A stretch of 64,000 nucleotides of DNA, from the NCBI RefSeq assembly GCF_019443985.1, contig NZ_CP049303.1:62001-126000 (forward strand). The letters are read 5' to 3'. The notes under the pieces are model-generated. The model was not told where the DNA came from. It was given only the letters and a program-made list of their open reading frames with translations, and made no database searches. The position numbers were made by a program, and so were the translations under genes. The DNA comes from Liquorilactobacillus hordei DSM 19519 (GTDB taxonomy: Bacteria > Bacillota > Bacilli > Lactobacillales > Lactobacillaceae). Position 1 is the stretch's first letter. Each line of letters opens with the position of its first letter. Below, piece after piece: positions 15,391-24,448 of the stretch.

Positions 15391-16828
15391 GGCTCTAAAA
15401 TATTGGGTGTTGATGAACTTCCATCAACACCCAATTTTCATGTACAATAAAAGGACAAGTTCCCAAATGCACCACCACATACCAACCAAAGTAAAAGTAA
15501 AGGCAAGTGAGAAAACATGTCCCAAGACTATTCTATCGAAAATATACTTCAAATCCAAGACCCAAATATTAAATGTATCAGTATTGACAATTCTGATCCC
15601 AAGAAACAAGTCATTCATGCCAAATTAACTTATTCGATAAAGCGCTGTCCACTTTGTGGCCAATCCCAAGTAGTCCGTTTTGGAACTAATTTGATCAACG
15701 TCAGGATGCCACCTATCAAAGAACGACCAGTTATCTTAAAACTGCTTAAACAACGTTATCTGTGCAAAAGAGGGCAACATACTTTTAGTGCTGAAACGTC
15801 GCTAGTTAAACCACACTGTCAAATCTCAGAAGATACCAAACAGATGATTATTCTACAGCTTACTAAAGATCGTAGTATTACTGATATTGCAGAGGAATTA
15901 AATGTTTCACCAGTGGCAGTTAATCGAGTACTTGATTCATTAGCGATTCAGACTAAGACCGCCTTGCTTACCTTACCAACTACGTTGTGTTTTGATGAAT
16001 TTCGCTCCACTGGTCATCAGATGAGTTTTATTGCCATTGATGGTGATACACATCGGCTAGTTTCTGTTTTACCTAATCGCCTTAATCGAAGTATCCAAAA
16101 TCACTTTGAAAGTAACTATTCCTTAGCTGAACGTAGGAAAGTTAAACAAGTAGTTATTGATTTCAATGCACAGTATCAATCCGTAATTCACATAATTTTT
16201 CCAGAAGCAAAAGTTATCGCCGATAACTTTCATCTAGTTCAAATGGGACTCCAAGCACTGAACCAGACACGCGTACAGTTAATGCATCGATTCACTCAAA
16301 ATTCACGAGAATATCGAGTTCTCAAACATCACTGGCGTTTATTTTTAAAAACTTATTCTGGCTTAAATCAACGTAAACCACAATGGTTTGCGCATTTAAA
16401 GAACTGGTTCACCCAAGAACAATTAGTCTGGCAAGGTCTTGAGTTAGATTCAACCTACCAACACACTTACTTCGTTGCGCATTCCCTAGTTGATGCCTTA
16501 AGAAAGCGTGATTATTTAAAGTTCATTAAAACACTAAATCGAGCTGACAAAGTCAGCCCACAGCTTGAAACTACAATAAAGACCTATCGCAAATATCTAC
16601 CATTAATTAAAAACATGATGGCAAGCAACTATTCAAATGGCCCACTAGAAGGTGTTAATCGCAAAATCAAACAAATTAAACGCACGGCATACGGCTATAG
16701 AAACTGGTCACATTTTTACACCCGGATTAGAATTGAATTTACGATTCGAATAAAAAAAAGAAAACCAATTCGAAAATGAATTGATTTTCTTTTAAAAATT
16801 TCCCATCAACAGCGGTTGACAAAGAGCC
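15391..16828 (+). mobile_element. Complete ISL3-family insertion sequence, 1438 bp
   Basis: Both ends are visible: left end GGCTCTAAAATATTGGGTG-TTGATG and right end, read inward, GGCTCTTTGTCAACCGCTG-TTGATG; they share GGCTCT and TGTTGATG at the same spacing (about 25-bp imperfect inverted repeats, 15391-15415 and 16804-16828). The element is flanked by a perfect 8-bp direct repeat CTTTTGAC (15383-15390 and 16829-16836), the target duplication size of the ISL3 family. It sits inside the terminator hairpin of repeat copy A. Confidence 0.95.
15517..16779 (+). CDS. tnp: ISL3-family transposase
   Basis: Intact 420-residue DDE transposase. Zinc-finger-like N-terminus CPLCGQ...(C-x2-C...C-x-H type, about residues 43-85), helix-turn-helix SITDIAEELNVSPVAVNRVL, and catalytic acidic residues in CFDEFRS, VIADNFHLVQ and GPLEGVNRKIKQIKRTAYGY, the standard ISL3 signature. 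No frameshift or internal stop, and perfect target duplications flank the element, which points to a recent and possibly still active insertion. The ATG at 15517 has a GTGAGAAAAC stretch upstream, a modest ribosome-binding site. Confidence 0.95.
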   Translation: MSQDYSIENILQIQDPNIKCISIDNSDPKKQVIHAKLTYSIKRCPLCGQSQVVRFGTNLINVRMPPIKERPVILKLLKQRYLCKRGQHTFSAETSLVKPHCQISEDTKQMIILQLTKDRSITDIAEELNVSPVAVNRVLDSLAIQTKTALLTLPTTLCFDEFRSTGHQMSFIAIDGDTHRLVSVLPNRLNRSIQNHFESNYSLAERRKVKQVVIDFNAQYQSVIHIIFPEAKVIADNFHLVQMGLQALNQTRVQLMHRFTQNSREYRVLKHHWRLFLKTYSGLNQRKPQWFAHLKNWFTQEQLVWQGLELDSTYQHTYFVAHSLVDALRKRDYLKFIKTLNRADKVSPQLETTIKTYRKYLPLIKNMMASNYSNGPLEGVNRKIKQIKRTAYGYRNWSHFYTRIRIEFTIRIKKRKPIRK

Positions 16829-16856
16829 CTTTTGACCCAACCTCTTCTTCAATATA

Positions 16857-18356
<1,500 letters not shown>

Positions 18357-18377
18357 TTAAATTTATTTTTATTTTCT

Positions 18378-18406
18378 AAAATACAAAATATTCTTAATAA
18401 AATCAA
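18378..18406 (-). promoter_or_regulatory. guaB promoter
   Basis: Reading on the minus strand: TTGATT (18406-18401), 17-base spacer, TATTTT (18383-18378), about 37 bases upstream of the guaB ATG. No purine riboswitch or PurR-type box was recognised in this leader. Confidence 0.6.
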
Positions 18407-18469
18407 GCATTCTCATGTATTTATTAGAATATTGTTGCTAAATAAACCTTCTTTAGCTTTTAACTTAGG

Positions 18470-18635
18470 AGTGAGTCATAAGTCAGGAAAGTTTGAGGAT
18501 TAACTCAAAATTACGAACACAGCACGTACTTTGCTGTAAATAATTCGAAATTAAACGAATTATTTTGGTTTACAGAACATGTTTATACGAAAAAATAGAG
18601 AAAGGGGCTCAAAATTCAACTTTTGCCCCTATCTC
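18470..18635 (+). repeat. Structured intergenic repeat, copy B (long form)
   Basis: GTGAGTCATAAGTCAGGAAA, TTTGAGGATTAACTCAAAATTACGAACA, GCACGTACTTTGCTGT, ATAATTCGAAATTAAACGAA, GTTTACAGAACATGTTTATACGA and a final hairpin GGGGCTCAAAATTC/AACTTTTGCCCC. The block order is as in the other copies. Lies antisense between guaB and the MHS transporter gene, both on the minus strand; its hairpin can serve as terminator for the transporter gene. Confidence 0.82.
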
Positions 18636-18728
18636 AAGCTTAAACTTATATTCATTAATTAATACTATCCGTCAGACTTCTTAGCACATGATTTTCTTTA
18701 CTAAAAAATAGTTCAGATAATTCACAGC

Positions 18729-20006
18729 CTACTTATCTAACTTCGAATGTTTCGATGTCTCAAGCATTCTGACATAAACAATCAAGCTAACAAAGACCGC
18801 TGCTGATACATAATAAAAGAACCAGCCTTCATGATTAATTGTTTTCAGCCATAAAGCAACATATTCAACTGTCCCACCAAAGATTGCTACTGTTAATCCA
18901 TAAGGCAATCCAACGCCTAAAGCTCTGATTTCTGTTGGGAAAAGTTCAGCCTTAACAACAGCATTAATTGACGTATATCCACTTACAATCATGAGACCTG
19001 CCAGCATTAATACAAAGACACTGAATGGACTATCAAATAGCTGTAACCCCTTAAAAATCGGTACTGTTAACAATGTACCTAGAATTCCAAACCAGTATAG
19101 CAGTGGCTTGCGGCCTATCTTATCTGAAAGATGTCCAAATACTGGTTGCATGATCATAAAGATTAAAAGTGCCAAGAAATTAATCTCAGTAGTTAATCTT
19201 GTTGGTAGCCCTAAACTATTAATCATATATTTTTGCATATAAGTAGTATATGTGTAAAATGCAATTGTTCCACCAAATGTCAATCCAATAACAGTCAATA
19301 CTTGACCTGGATATTTAGCCAATTGTTTTAAGGTCCCTTTCTTTTTACCACTCTTTGCTGCTGCCTTAAATTGATTGGTCTCATCCATTGACAATCTTAG
19401 ATATAACACAATAACTGCACCTAAGGCTCCTACAACAAATGGTATTCTCCATGCCCATGCCGTCAATTGAGTATCATTGAAGAAATACTGTAATAAAATC
19501 TGGACAATCAATGCAAGCAGCTGACCACTAATCAAAGTAACATATTGAAAAGACGCATAGTAACCTCTCCGATTTGAACTTGCCATTTCTGAAAGATATG
19601 TTGCAGAAATCCCATATTCACCGCCTAGAGAGATTCCTTGTACTAGCCGAACCAGTACTAAAATAATAGGTGAAAGAATTCCGATTGTCTTATACGTTGG
19701 AACAATTGCAATAATAAGTGAGCCACAGGCCATAATCACGACAGACAGTGTTAAGGCCGACCGTCGACCATGCTGGTCTGCAAATTTTCCCATTATGAAG
19801 CTCCCAAATGGTCTCATCAAGAAACCTACAGCAAAGACCGCAGCAGCACTCAATAATTCAACTGTTTGGTTATTGCTTGGAAAAAACGAATTTGCAAAAT
19901 AAATGGCAAAAGATGCATATATGTACCAATCAAACCATTCAATCATGTTGCCTAAAGAACCTTTGATTATATTACTTGCAATTTTCCTTTCTTTTTTCTT
20001 ATCCAA
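18729..20006 (-). CDS. MHS-family (metabolite:H+ symporter) MFS transporter
   Basis: Twelve-helix major facilitator of 425 residues. The N-terminal GSLGNMIEWFDWYIYASFA and the loop GKFADQHGRRSAL, plus GGEYGISATYLSEMA in helix 5, are typical of the metabolite:H+ symporter group (KgtP, ProP, ShiA relatives), which take up dicarboxylates, osmolytes or aromatic acids. The second-half loop GHLSDKIGRKPLL is also present. Substrate cannot be set from sequence; a dicarboxylate such as 2-oxoglutarate or citrate is a guess. Monocistronic, flanked on both sides by copies of the intergenic repeat. Confidence 0.82.
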   Translation of the reverse strand: MDKKKERKIASNIIKGSLGNMIEWFDWYIYASFAIYFANSFFPSNNQTVELLSAAAVFAVGFLMRPFGSFIMGKFADQHGRRSALTLSVVIMACGSLIIAIVPTYKTIGILSPIILVLVRLVQGISLGGEYGISATYLSEMASSNRRGYYASFQYVTLISGQLLALIVQILLQYFFNDTQLTAWAWRIPFVVGALGAVIVLYLRLSMDETNQFKAAAKSGKKKGTLKQLAKYPGQVLTVIGLTFGGTIAFYTYTTYMQKYMINSLGLPTRLTTEINFLALLIFMIMQPVFGHLSDKIGRKPLLYWFGILGTLLTVPIFKGLQLFDSPFSVFVLMLAGLMIVSGYTSINAVVKAELFPTEIRALGVGLPYGLTVAIFGGTVEYVALWLKTINHEGWFFYYVSAAVFVSLIVYVRMLETSKHSKLDK

Positions 20007-20291
20007 AGTTATCCCCCCTATGTCAGCTCTGAAAAGCTTGTAATGGGACTAATTATCGCACTTATCATCCCTCTTTGCATCTGCTCAAGCTCTAAGTTAG
20101 TTTTACCATGTTATGTCAACAAATGCCGATTTTACAAGGATTTGCATAAAAAAGAGAGTTTTTTGAATATCCCCTTCTTTTCTTTTAAAACCCAACTAGC
20201 TTTTTTACTATCTTTTTCAACGATAAACATCCCAAAAAAGTTATTATATTAAATTAAAATTAGAAAAGATTTAAACGAAGACTGTACAAAA

Positions 20292-20461
20292 GTGGATGAC
20301 ATAAGTCGGGAAAACTTACGTGCTAACTCAAAATTACGTATGTAGCTAGAGCCTTGCTATGAGTAATTCGAAGTTAGACGGAAAATCTTGACTCATGTAA
20401 ACATATTTATCCAGAATAAAAAGAAAGGTGGGATCAAAATTTAATTTTTTGCCCACCTCTA
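20292..20461 (+). repeat. Structured intergenic repeat, copy C (long form)
   Basis: GTGGATGACATAAGTCGGGA begins the copy; then GTGCTAACTCAAAATTACGT, GAGCCTTGCTATGAGTAATT, CGAAGTTAGACGGAAAATCT, TGACTCATG and the end hairpin AGAAAGGTGGGATCAAAATT/TTTTTTGCCCACCTCT. The most complete copy: ATAAGTC near the start pairs with GACTCAT near the end, so the whole unit can fold into one long arm. Between the MHS transporter and oleate hydratase genes. Nothing else was recognised in 20007-20291. Confidence 0.85.
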
Positions 20462-20488
20462 TAAGTTTTTTATCCGACTTTCAATTTT

Positions 20489-22261
20489 TTACAATAGTTT
20501 AGCTTCTTCTAATAGCTCTGCAAGCCATGTTTTTTTCAATTTTGAGATCCCAACTTTTTTCACCAATCCAGGAATTGGTAAAGAAATCTCATCTAATCGT
20601 TTTTTATCATTCAAATAATATACTGCTTTTAGTAATTCACGAATATCATAGATTGAATTGAAGACTTCTGGTACACCTCTTTCAACATCTAAAAGCATGT
20701 ACACTGCCTCCATTGCAGTTCTCACAGAATACTCTGTCGTGAAAACAGTATCTCTCGTTGGTGATTCAGCAAAATTACCAATAAAAGCCAAGTTTACTGA
20801 TCCTTCTGGTACAACATCCGGTCGGTCGCCTTTTTGTCTTGGCATAAAGTAAGAAGTAATGAATGGCATGTATACAGGTACCGTATTGATTGACTCTTGT
20901 GCAGCCAATTCAGCTATTTTAAATTCTGGAACTCCTAGATGGTATAAGAACTCTTCTGTAATCTCTTTTCCTGAACAATCGACAATCCTCTTATGAACAT
21001 AATTACCCTCAGTATCTGAATAAAGGCCATAAATCCAAACTGTAGTTTCATTTTCTGATTGCTCTTTAAAATGTGGCTGCCTATGAATCGCAAAACTCAT
21101 GAGCCAATTAGAATCTGTAATTGTGATTATTCCACCAGTATTCACTTTATTATCATGTAAATCACGTTTTGTTAATCGTTCAATGTACGGTTCAACAGCT
21201 GCATTACTAATAGTAGCTGTTGCAGAAACAAACCAGCTTTTTTCTGGTAAGTCTTGATAAAACACTTTAGGATTTCCAAAATCTGCTGATTGTTCAGCTA
21301 AGCTTTCCCATAATTTCCAACTTCCACCTAACTTTGTTGTAATGGGTGCAGCAGTATTGTGATCCCCATAAGTTGTACTTTCTGTAATTGAACCATTCGT
21401 TACGAAGACTAAATCATTTTCAGTAAGAGATATTTCATTTTTTTGTCCAGCAACTGTTAACAATAATTTTTTAGCAGTTTTCTTTCCATCTGTAAAGTCA
21501 ACTTGGATATTATCAACAGTCGTACTGTATTGTACATCCACATCATGTGACTTCAAATATGCAAGAATTGGTTTTACCATTGATTCATATTGATTGTACT
21601 TATTGAATTTAAGTGCCTTAAAATCTGGTAATCCGTCAATATGATGAATGAAACGCATCGTATATCTTCTCATTTCAACTGCTGAATGCCACTTTTCAAA
21701 AGCAAACATTGTGGCCCAATAAGTCCAAAAATTGCTTTCAAAAAATTTAGCTGAAAAGAAATCTTCAATTGTTTGTGTTCCTAACTTACTTTCAGGCGTC
21801 ATGACTAGTTTAATTAGTTCATTCGATGATTTATCCAAAGTATATTCACCATCATTTGGAACTCGATTACCACGATCATATATCAATCTGCAGTTCGAGG
21901 AATTAGGATCATCTTTGTCTAACCAATAATACTCGTCTAAGTACGATGCCCCCTCTATCTCAAGAGATGGGATCGAACGATACATATCCCATAAACATTC
22001 AAAATGATTTTCCATTTCACGACCGCCACGAGTAATAAAGCCAACATTCGGGCGCTTAGCTCCATCCAAGGATCCACCCGCAAGTGGCAATTCTTCTAGC
22101 AAATGAATATGCTCACCTTTCATGTGTCCATCACGAATTAAGAAAACAGCAGCCGCTAGCCCCGCTAAACCTGCTCCAACGATATAAGCCTGTTTCTGAT
22201 CAACATTAGCTGGTTTTCTTGGTCTGGCAAAAGCTTCATAATTCCCATTAGAATAATACAT
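20489..22261 (-). CDS. ohyA: Oleate hydratase (FAD-dependent, myosin-cross-reactive antigen family)
   Basis: Adds water to the cis-9 double bond of oleic and related acids, giving 10-hydroxystearate; linked to detoxification of free fatty acids. The FAD-binding motif [20 protein letters not shown], then [13 protein letters not shown] (catalytic Glu region) and [16 protein letters not shown] are diagnostic. The start is placed at ATG 22261, 8 bases after AAGGGA, giving 590 residues beginning [16 protein letters not shown], the normal N-terminus; a further in-frame ATG at 22270 lacks this spacing. Stand-alone gene. Confidence 0.93.
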   Translation of the reverse strand: MYYSNGNYEAFARPRKPANVDQKQAYIVGAGLAGLAAAVFLIRDGHMKGEHIHLLEELPLAGGSLDGAKRPNVGFITRGGREMENHFECLWDMYRSIPSLEIEGASYLDEYYWLDKDDPNSSNCRLIYDRGNRVPNDGEYTLDKSSNELIKLVMTPESKLGTQTIEDFFSAKFFESNFWTYWATMFAFEKWHSAVEMRRYTMRFIHHIDGLPDFKALKFNKYNQYESMVKPILAYLKSHDVDVQYSTTVDNIQVDFTDGKKTAKKLLLTVAGQKNEISLTENDLVFVTNGSITESTTYGDHNTAAPITTKLGGSWKLWESLAEQSADFGNPKVFYQDLPEKSWFVSATATISNAAVEPYIERLTKRDLHDNKVNTGGIITITDSNWLMSFAIHRQPHFKEQSENETTVWIYGLYSDTEGNYVHKRIVDCSGKEITEEFLYHLGVPEFKIAELAAQESINTVPVYMPFITSYFMPRQKGDRPDVVPEGSVNLAFIGNFAESPTRDTVFTTEYSVRTAMEAVYMLLDVERGVPEVFNSIYDIRELLKAVYYLNDKKRLDEISLPIPGLVKKVGISKLKKTWLAELLEEAKLL

Positions 22262-22454
22262 TGTAATCATCCCTTCTTATGAACTGGTATACAAGTAAAG
22301 AGTACTCCTTAACTACAATAATTCAAAATAGAAAGACTTTCAGGTGTTTACCGTAATCCAAGAGATCAATGTGATGCAATTATTTATGTAAAAATACAAT
22401 TAGCTGCTTGCAAAGAAATCATTTACTAACATTCTTTATCTTAATCATATAGGC

Positions 22455-22496
22455 AAAAAAATACCCCCAAAGTTTTTACTTCAACTTTAGGAGTAC
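22455..22496 (-). terminator. Terminator of the 22.5-kb membrane protein gene
   Basis: On the minus strand TACTCCTAAAGTT pairs with AACTTTGGGGGTA (two mismatches) around a 9-base loop and is followed by TTTTTTT. It stands between the hypothetical gene at 22548 and oleate hydratase. Confidence 0.75.
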
Positions 22497-22547
22497 TCAT
22501 TACAGATATTTTTTAATTATCTAAATCTATAATTTTAATATTTTTAT

Positions 22548-23027
22548 TTATGATTTTTTTCTAAATCTTTGAAAAAGAATTACCATTAAAAAAACAGGTG
22601 CAAATAAAATAAAAAGGATGCTCATAAATAAACATTTTGCTATGCTATATACCCAATTTAGCGAGCTATCATAAGATTGGGTGTACGGCGTTGTGTACTC
22701 CCACGGATTAACATAAACCCCATTAGAAGACCACTTTTTATCCTTTTGTTGATGTGCCATTTCTTGATGATATGTGTCTAATGCTTTTCCACGATACGAT
22801 GAGTCATTCTCAGTAGAAATAAACCAACTATTATAATAAAGCCTAAGAAAAGGTAATACAGCTGTAGTTACAAAAAAGTACAGATCTAAGAAATTAAACT
22901 TGTAACGTAAAGTTGAAATATCCAAGTGTTCTAGATAAAACAAAACTATAAGAAGACATGCTCCACTAGTTATTGTATACCCTAGTAATCTAAAAACAAT
23001 TTTGATTATTATAATTACCTGTTTCAT
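22548..23027 (-). CDS. Hypothetical membrane protein, 159 residues
   Basis: Not assigned to a known family. Three hydrophobic segments are visible: about residues 5-30, 42-64 and 128-152, with a polar stretch of about 50 residues between the second and third that is rich in Tyr, Ser and Asn (HQEMAHQQKDKKW... SSNGVYVNPWEYTTPYTQSYD). It ends in a basic FQRFRKKS tail. A GGGG-containing site lies before the ATG. The layout could fit a small secretion or stress protein but no function can be given. It is followed by a good terminator and is transcribed alone. Confidence 0.65.
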   Translation of the reverse strand: MKQVIIIIKIVFRLLGYTITSGACLLIVLFYLEHLDISTLRYKFNFLDLYFFVTTAVLPFLRLYYNSWFISTENDSSYRGKALDTYHQEMAHQQKDKKWSSNGVYVNPWEYTTPYTQSYDSSLNWVYSIAKCLFMSILFILFAPVFLMVILFQRFRKKS

Positions 23028-23184
23028 AAATACTCACCCCTTGCCTAAGGAGCAGCTCACATTGCAGTAAAGGAATTCATCATCTTTATCTGATAAATCT
23101 CCAGCAATTGACAACAACCATAATCTCATCTTTTACAAATATTGAATAGCAACTACATTCAACATTATCCAATAACTAATTCGT

Positions 23185-24003
23185 TTAGATATTATTTTCC
23201 TGATCCAACATCTTCTTGATAACTGGGACCTGTCCCAAAGTCGTTACTTCATCTTTTGACATAACTACTAAATTAGTCTTTGATTGTGCTAATTCAGTAA
23301 ATGCATGAATACTTTGATCCTTGAAATAATTCTCGCTAACGGCTGTCAAGCTTTCTTGAACTTTATTAATGCGATAATTCTCCGCATCAGCCTGTGTTCT
23401 AGTAGCCTGAGCTTGTGCTTGCGCTGTCTCTACAAGAGCACGATTGCGCGCATCTGTTGTCAACTTGATATTTTGTGCTTCCCCTTGAGCACGTGCAATT
23501 GTCGCAATTCTCTCACGGTCAGCGGTCAATTGCTTATCCATTGCTTCTTGGATAGAAGTTGATGGTGTCAACTCATCAATATTTACTCGATCAACATTAA
23601 TTCCGTAAACATTAGTTAAATCACCAATTGCAGCTGCTAGATCTGCATTAATCTTGGATGTTGAACCTAGTGCATCTGTCAATTCGAGGCGTCCAATAAT
23701 ATCACGTAAATGACCTCTTACTAATTGTGCCATTGATTCAACTGAATCGGTATTCTCATAGACATACTTCTTTGCATCCGTAACATGATAGTTCAGTGTA
23801 ACACTTGCTTGAATATCTGCATTATCCTTTGTAATCACAGAGTATTGTGACAATTGCAATGGACGCATTGCCAGATTAACTGTTTGAATTCTCTGAAAAA
23901 TAGGAATATAAAAGTGTAGTCCTGCATCAACATTACGACTGTACTTTCCCAAAGTCTCCACAAGTCCTTGACAATTTTGTCGTACGATCTTTATTCCGAA
24001 CAT
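23185..24003 (-). CDS. SPFH domain (stomatin/prohibitin/flotillin) protein without membrane anchor
   Basis: Band-7/SPFH scaffold protein of 272 residues. The SPFH core spans about residues 10-170 (VETLGKYSRNVDAGLHFYIPIFQRI, LQLSQYSVITKDNADIQ, VRGHLRDIIGRLELTDAL, GINVDRVNIDELTPS), followed by an Ala/Gln-rich coiled coil (RAQGEAQNIKLTTDARN, AQAQATRTQADAENYRI). Stomatin-like proteins usually begin with a transmembrane or hairpin helix; here the first residue group MFGIKIVRQNCQG has none, so it must associate with the membrane otherwise. GGGGG lies 7 bases before the ATG. It follows the RHH/NfeD-like gene by 24 bases in one operon; NfeD-type partners of SPFH proteins are well known. Confidence 0.87.
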   Translation of the reverse strand: MFGIKIVRQNCQGLVETLGKYSRNVDAGLHFYIPIFQRIQTVNLAMRPLQLSQYSVITKDNADIQASVTLNYHVTDAKKYVYENTDSVESMAQLVRGHLRDIIGRLELTDALGSTSKINADLAAAIGDLTNVYGINVDRVNIDELTPSTSIQEAMDKQLTADRERIATIARAQGEAQNIKLTTDARNRALVETAQAQAQATRTQADAENYRINKVQESLTAVSENYFKDQSIHAFTELAQSKTNLVVMSKDEVTTLGQVPVIKKMLDQENNI

Positions 24004-24027
24004 TTGAATTCCCCCTGTACTCGTAAT

Positions 24028-24372
24028 TTAATGTACCATTGGGCGTAGTGTCAAAATATTCCCATTAGCCTCAATTACGATATAATTTATTTTCGAATCG
24101 AATTCCAGATTACTTTCAATCAAATAACGATAATAAATACCGTTGACCTGAACAAGTCCATTATCTGGATCAATTTGCCGATTTTCGACAACTTGTCCGA
24201 TAAATTGCCGATTTTCTAATGAAACAGTTGACTGCCTCTTCCCATTTAAAAAATCTTCAATGATTGTCTGCAACAAGCTATTCACACTGCGGTTTTGTTC
24301 CTTCGCTTTTGCTTCAAGTCTGACTTTCAATTCCTTAGGTAACCTCAATAAAAAAGTCGCTATATCATCCAC
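24028..24372 (-). CDS. Chimeric ribbon-helix-helix + NfeD-like OB-fold protein
   Basis: About 114 residues with two parts. Residues 1-45 look like an Arc/MetJ-type ribbon-helix-helix (FLLRLPKELKVRLEAKAKEQ, then NRSVNSLLQTIIEDFLN). Residues 55-114 (FIGQVVENRQIDPDNGLVQVNGIYYR... VIEANGNILTLRP) have the spacing of the C-terminal OB-fold of NfeD proteins, where a glycine/proline turn, an x-V-x-G-x-x-[WY] strand and a final G-x-x-L-x-V-x-P strand recur. NfeD genes are usual neighbours of SPFH genes, and an SPFH gene follows directly. GTG 24372 is preferred (GAGGTGAG a few bases upstream); GTG 24381 is an alternative. The DNA-binding plus membrane-scaffold combination is unusual; the domain call for the second half is an inference from pattern and context. 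Confidence 0.65.
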   Translation of the reverse strand: MDDIATFLLRLPKELKVRLEAKAKEQNRSVNSLLQTIIEDFLNGKRQSTVSLENRQFIGQVVENRQIDPDNGLVQVNGIYYRYLIESNLEFDSKINYIVIEANGNILTLRPMVH

Positions 24373-24448
24373 TGGACTCACCTCACAATCTTTCCATCTA
24401 TCGATAACGCTATGATATCATATTAATATCACAAAGCAATAGTTTTTG

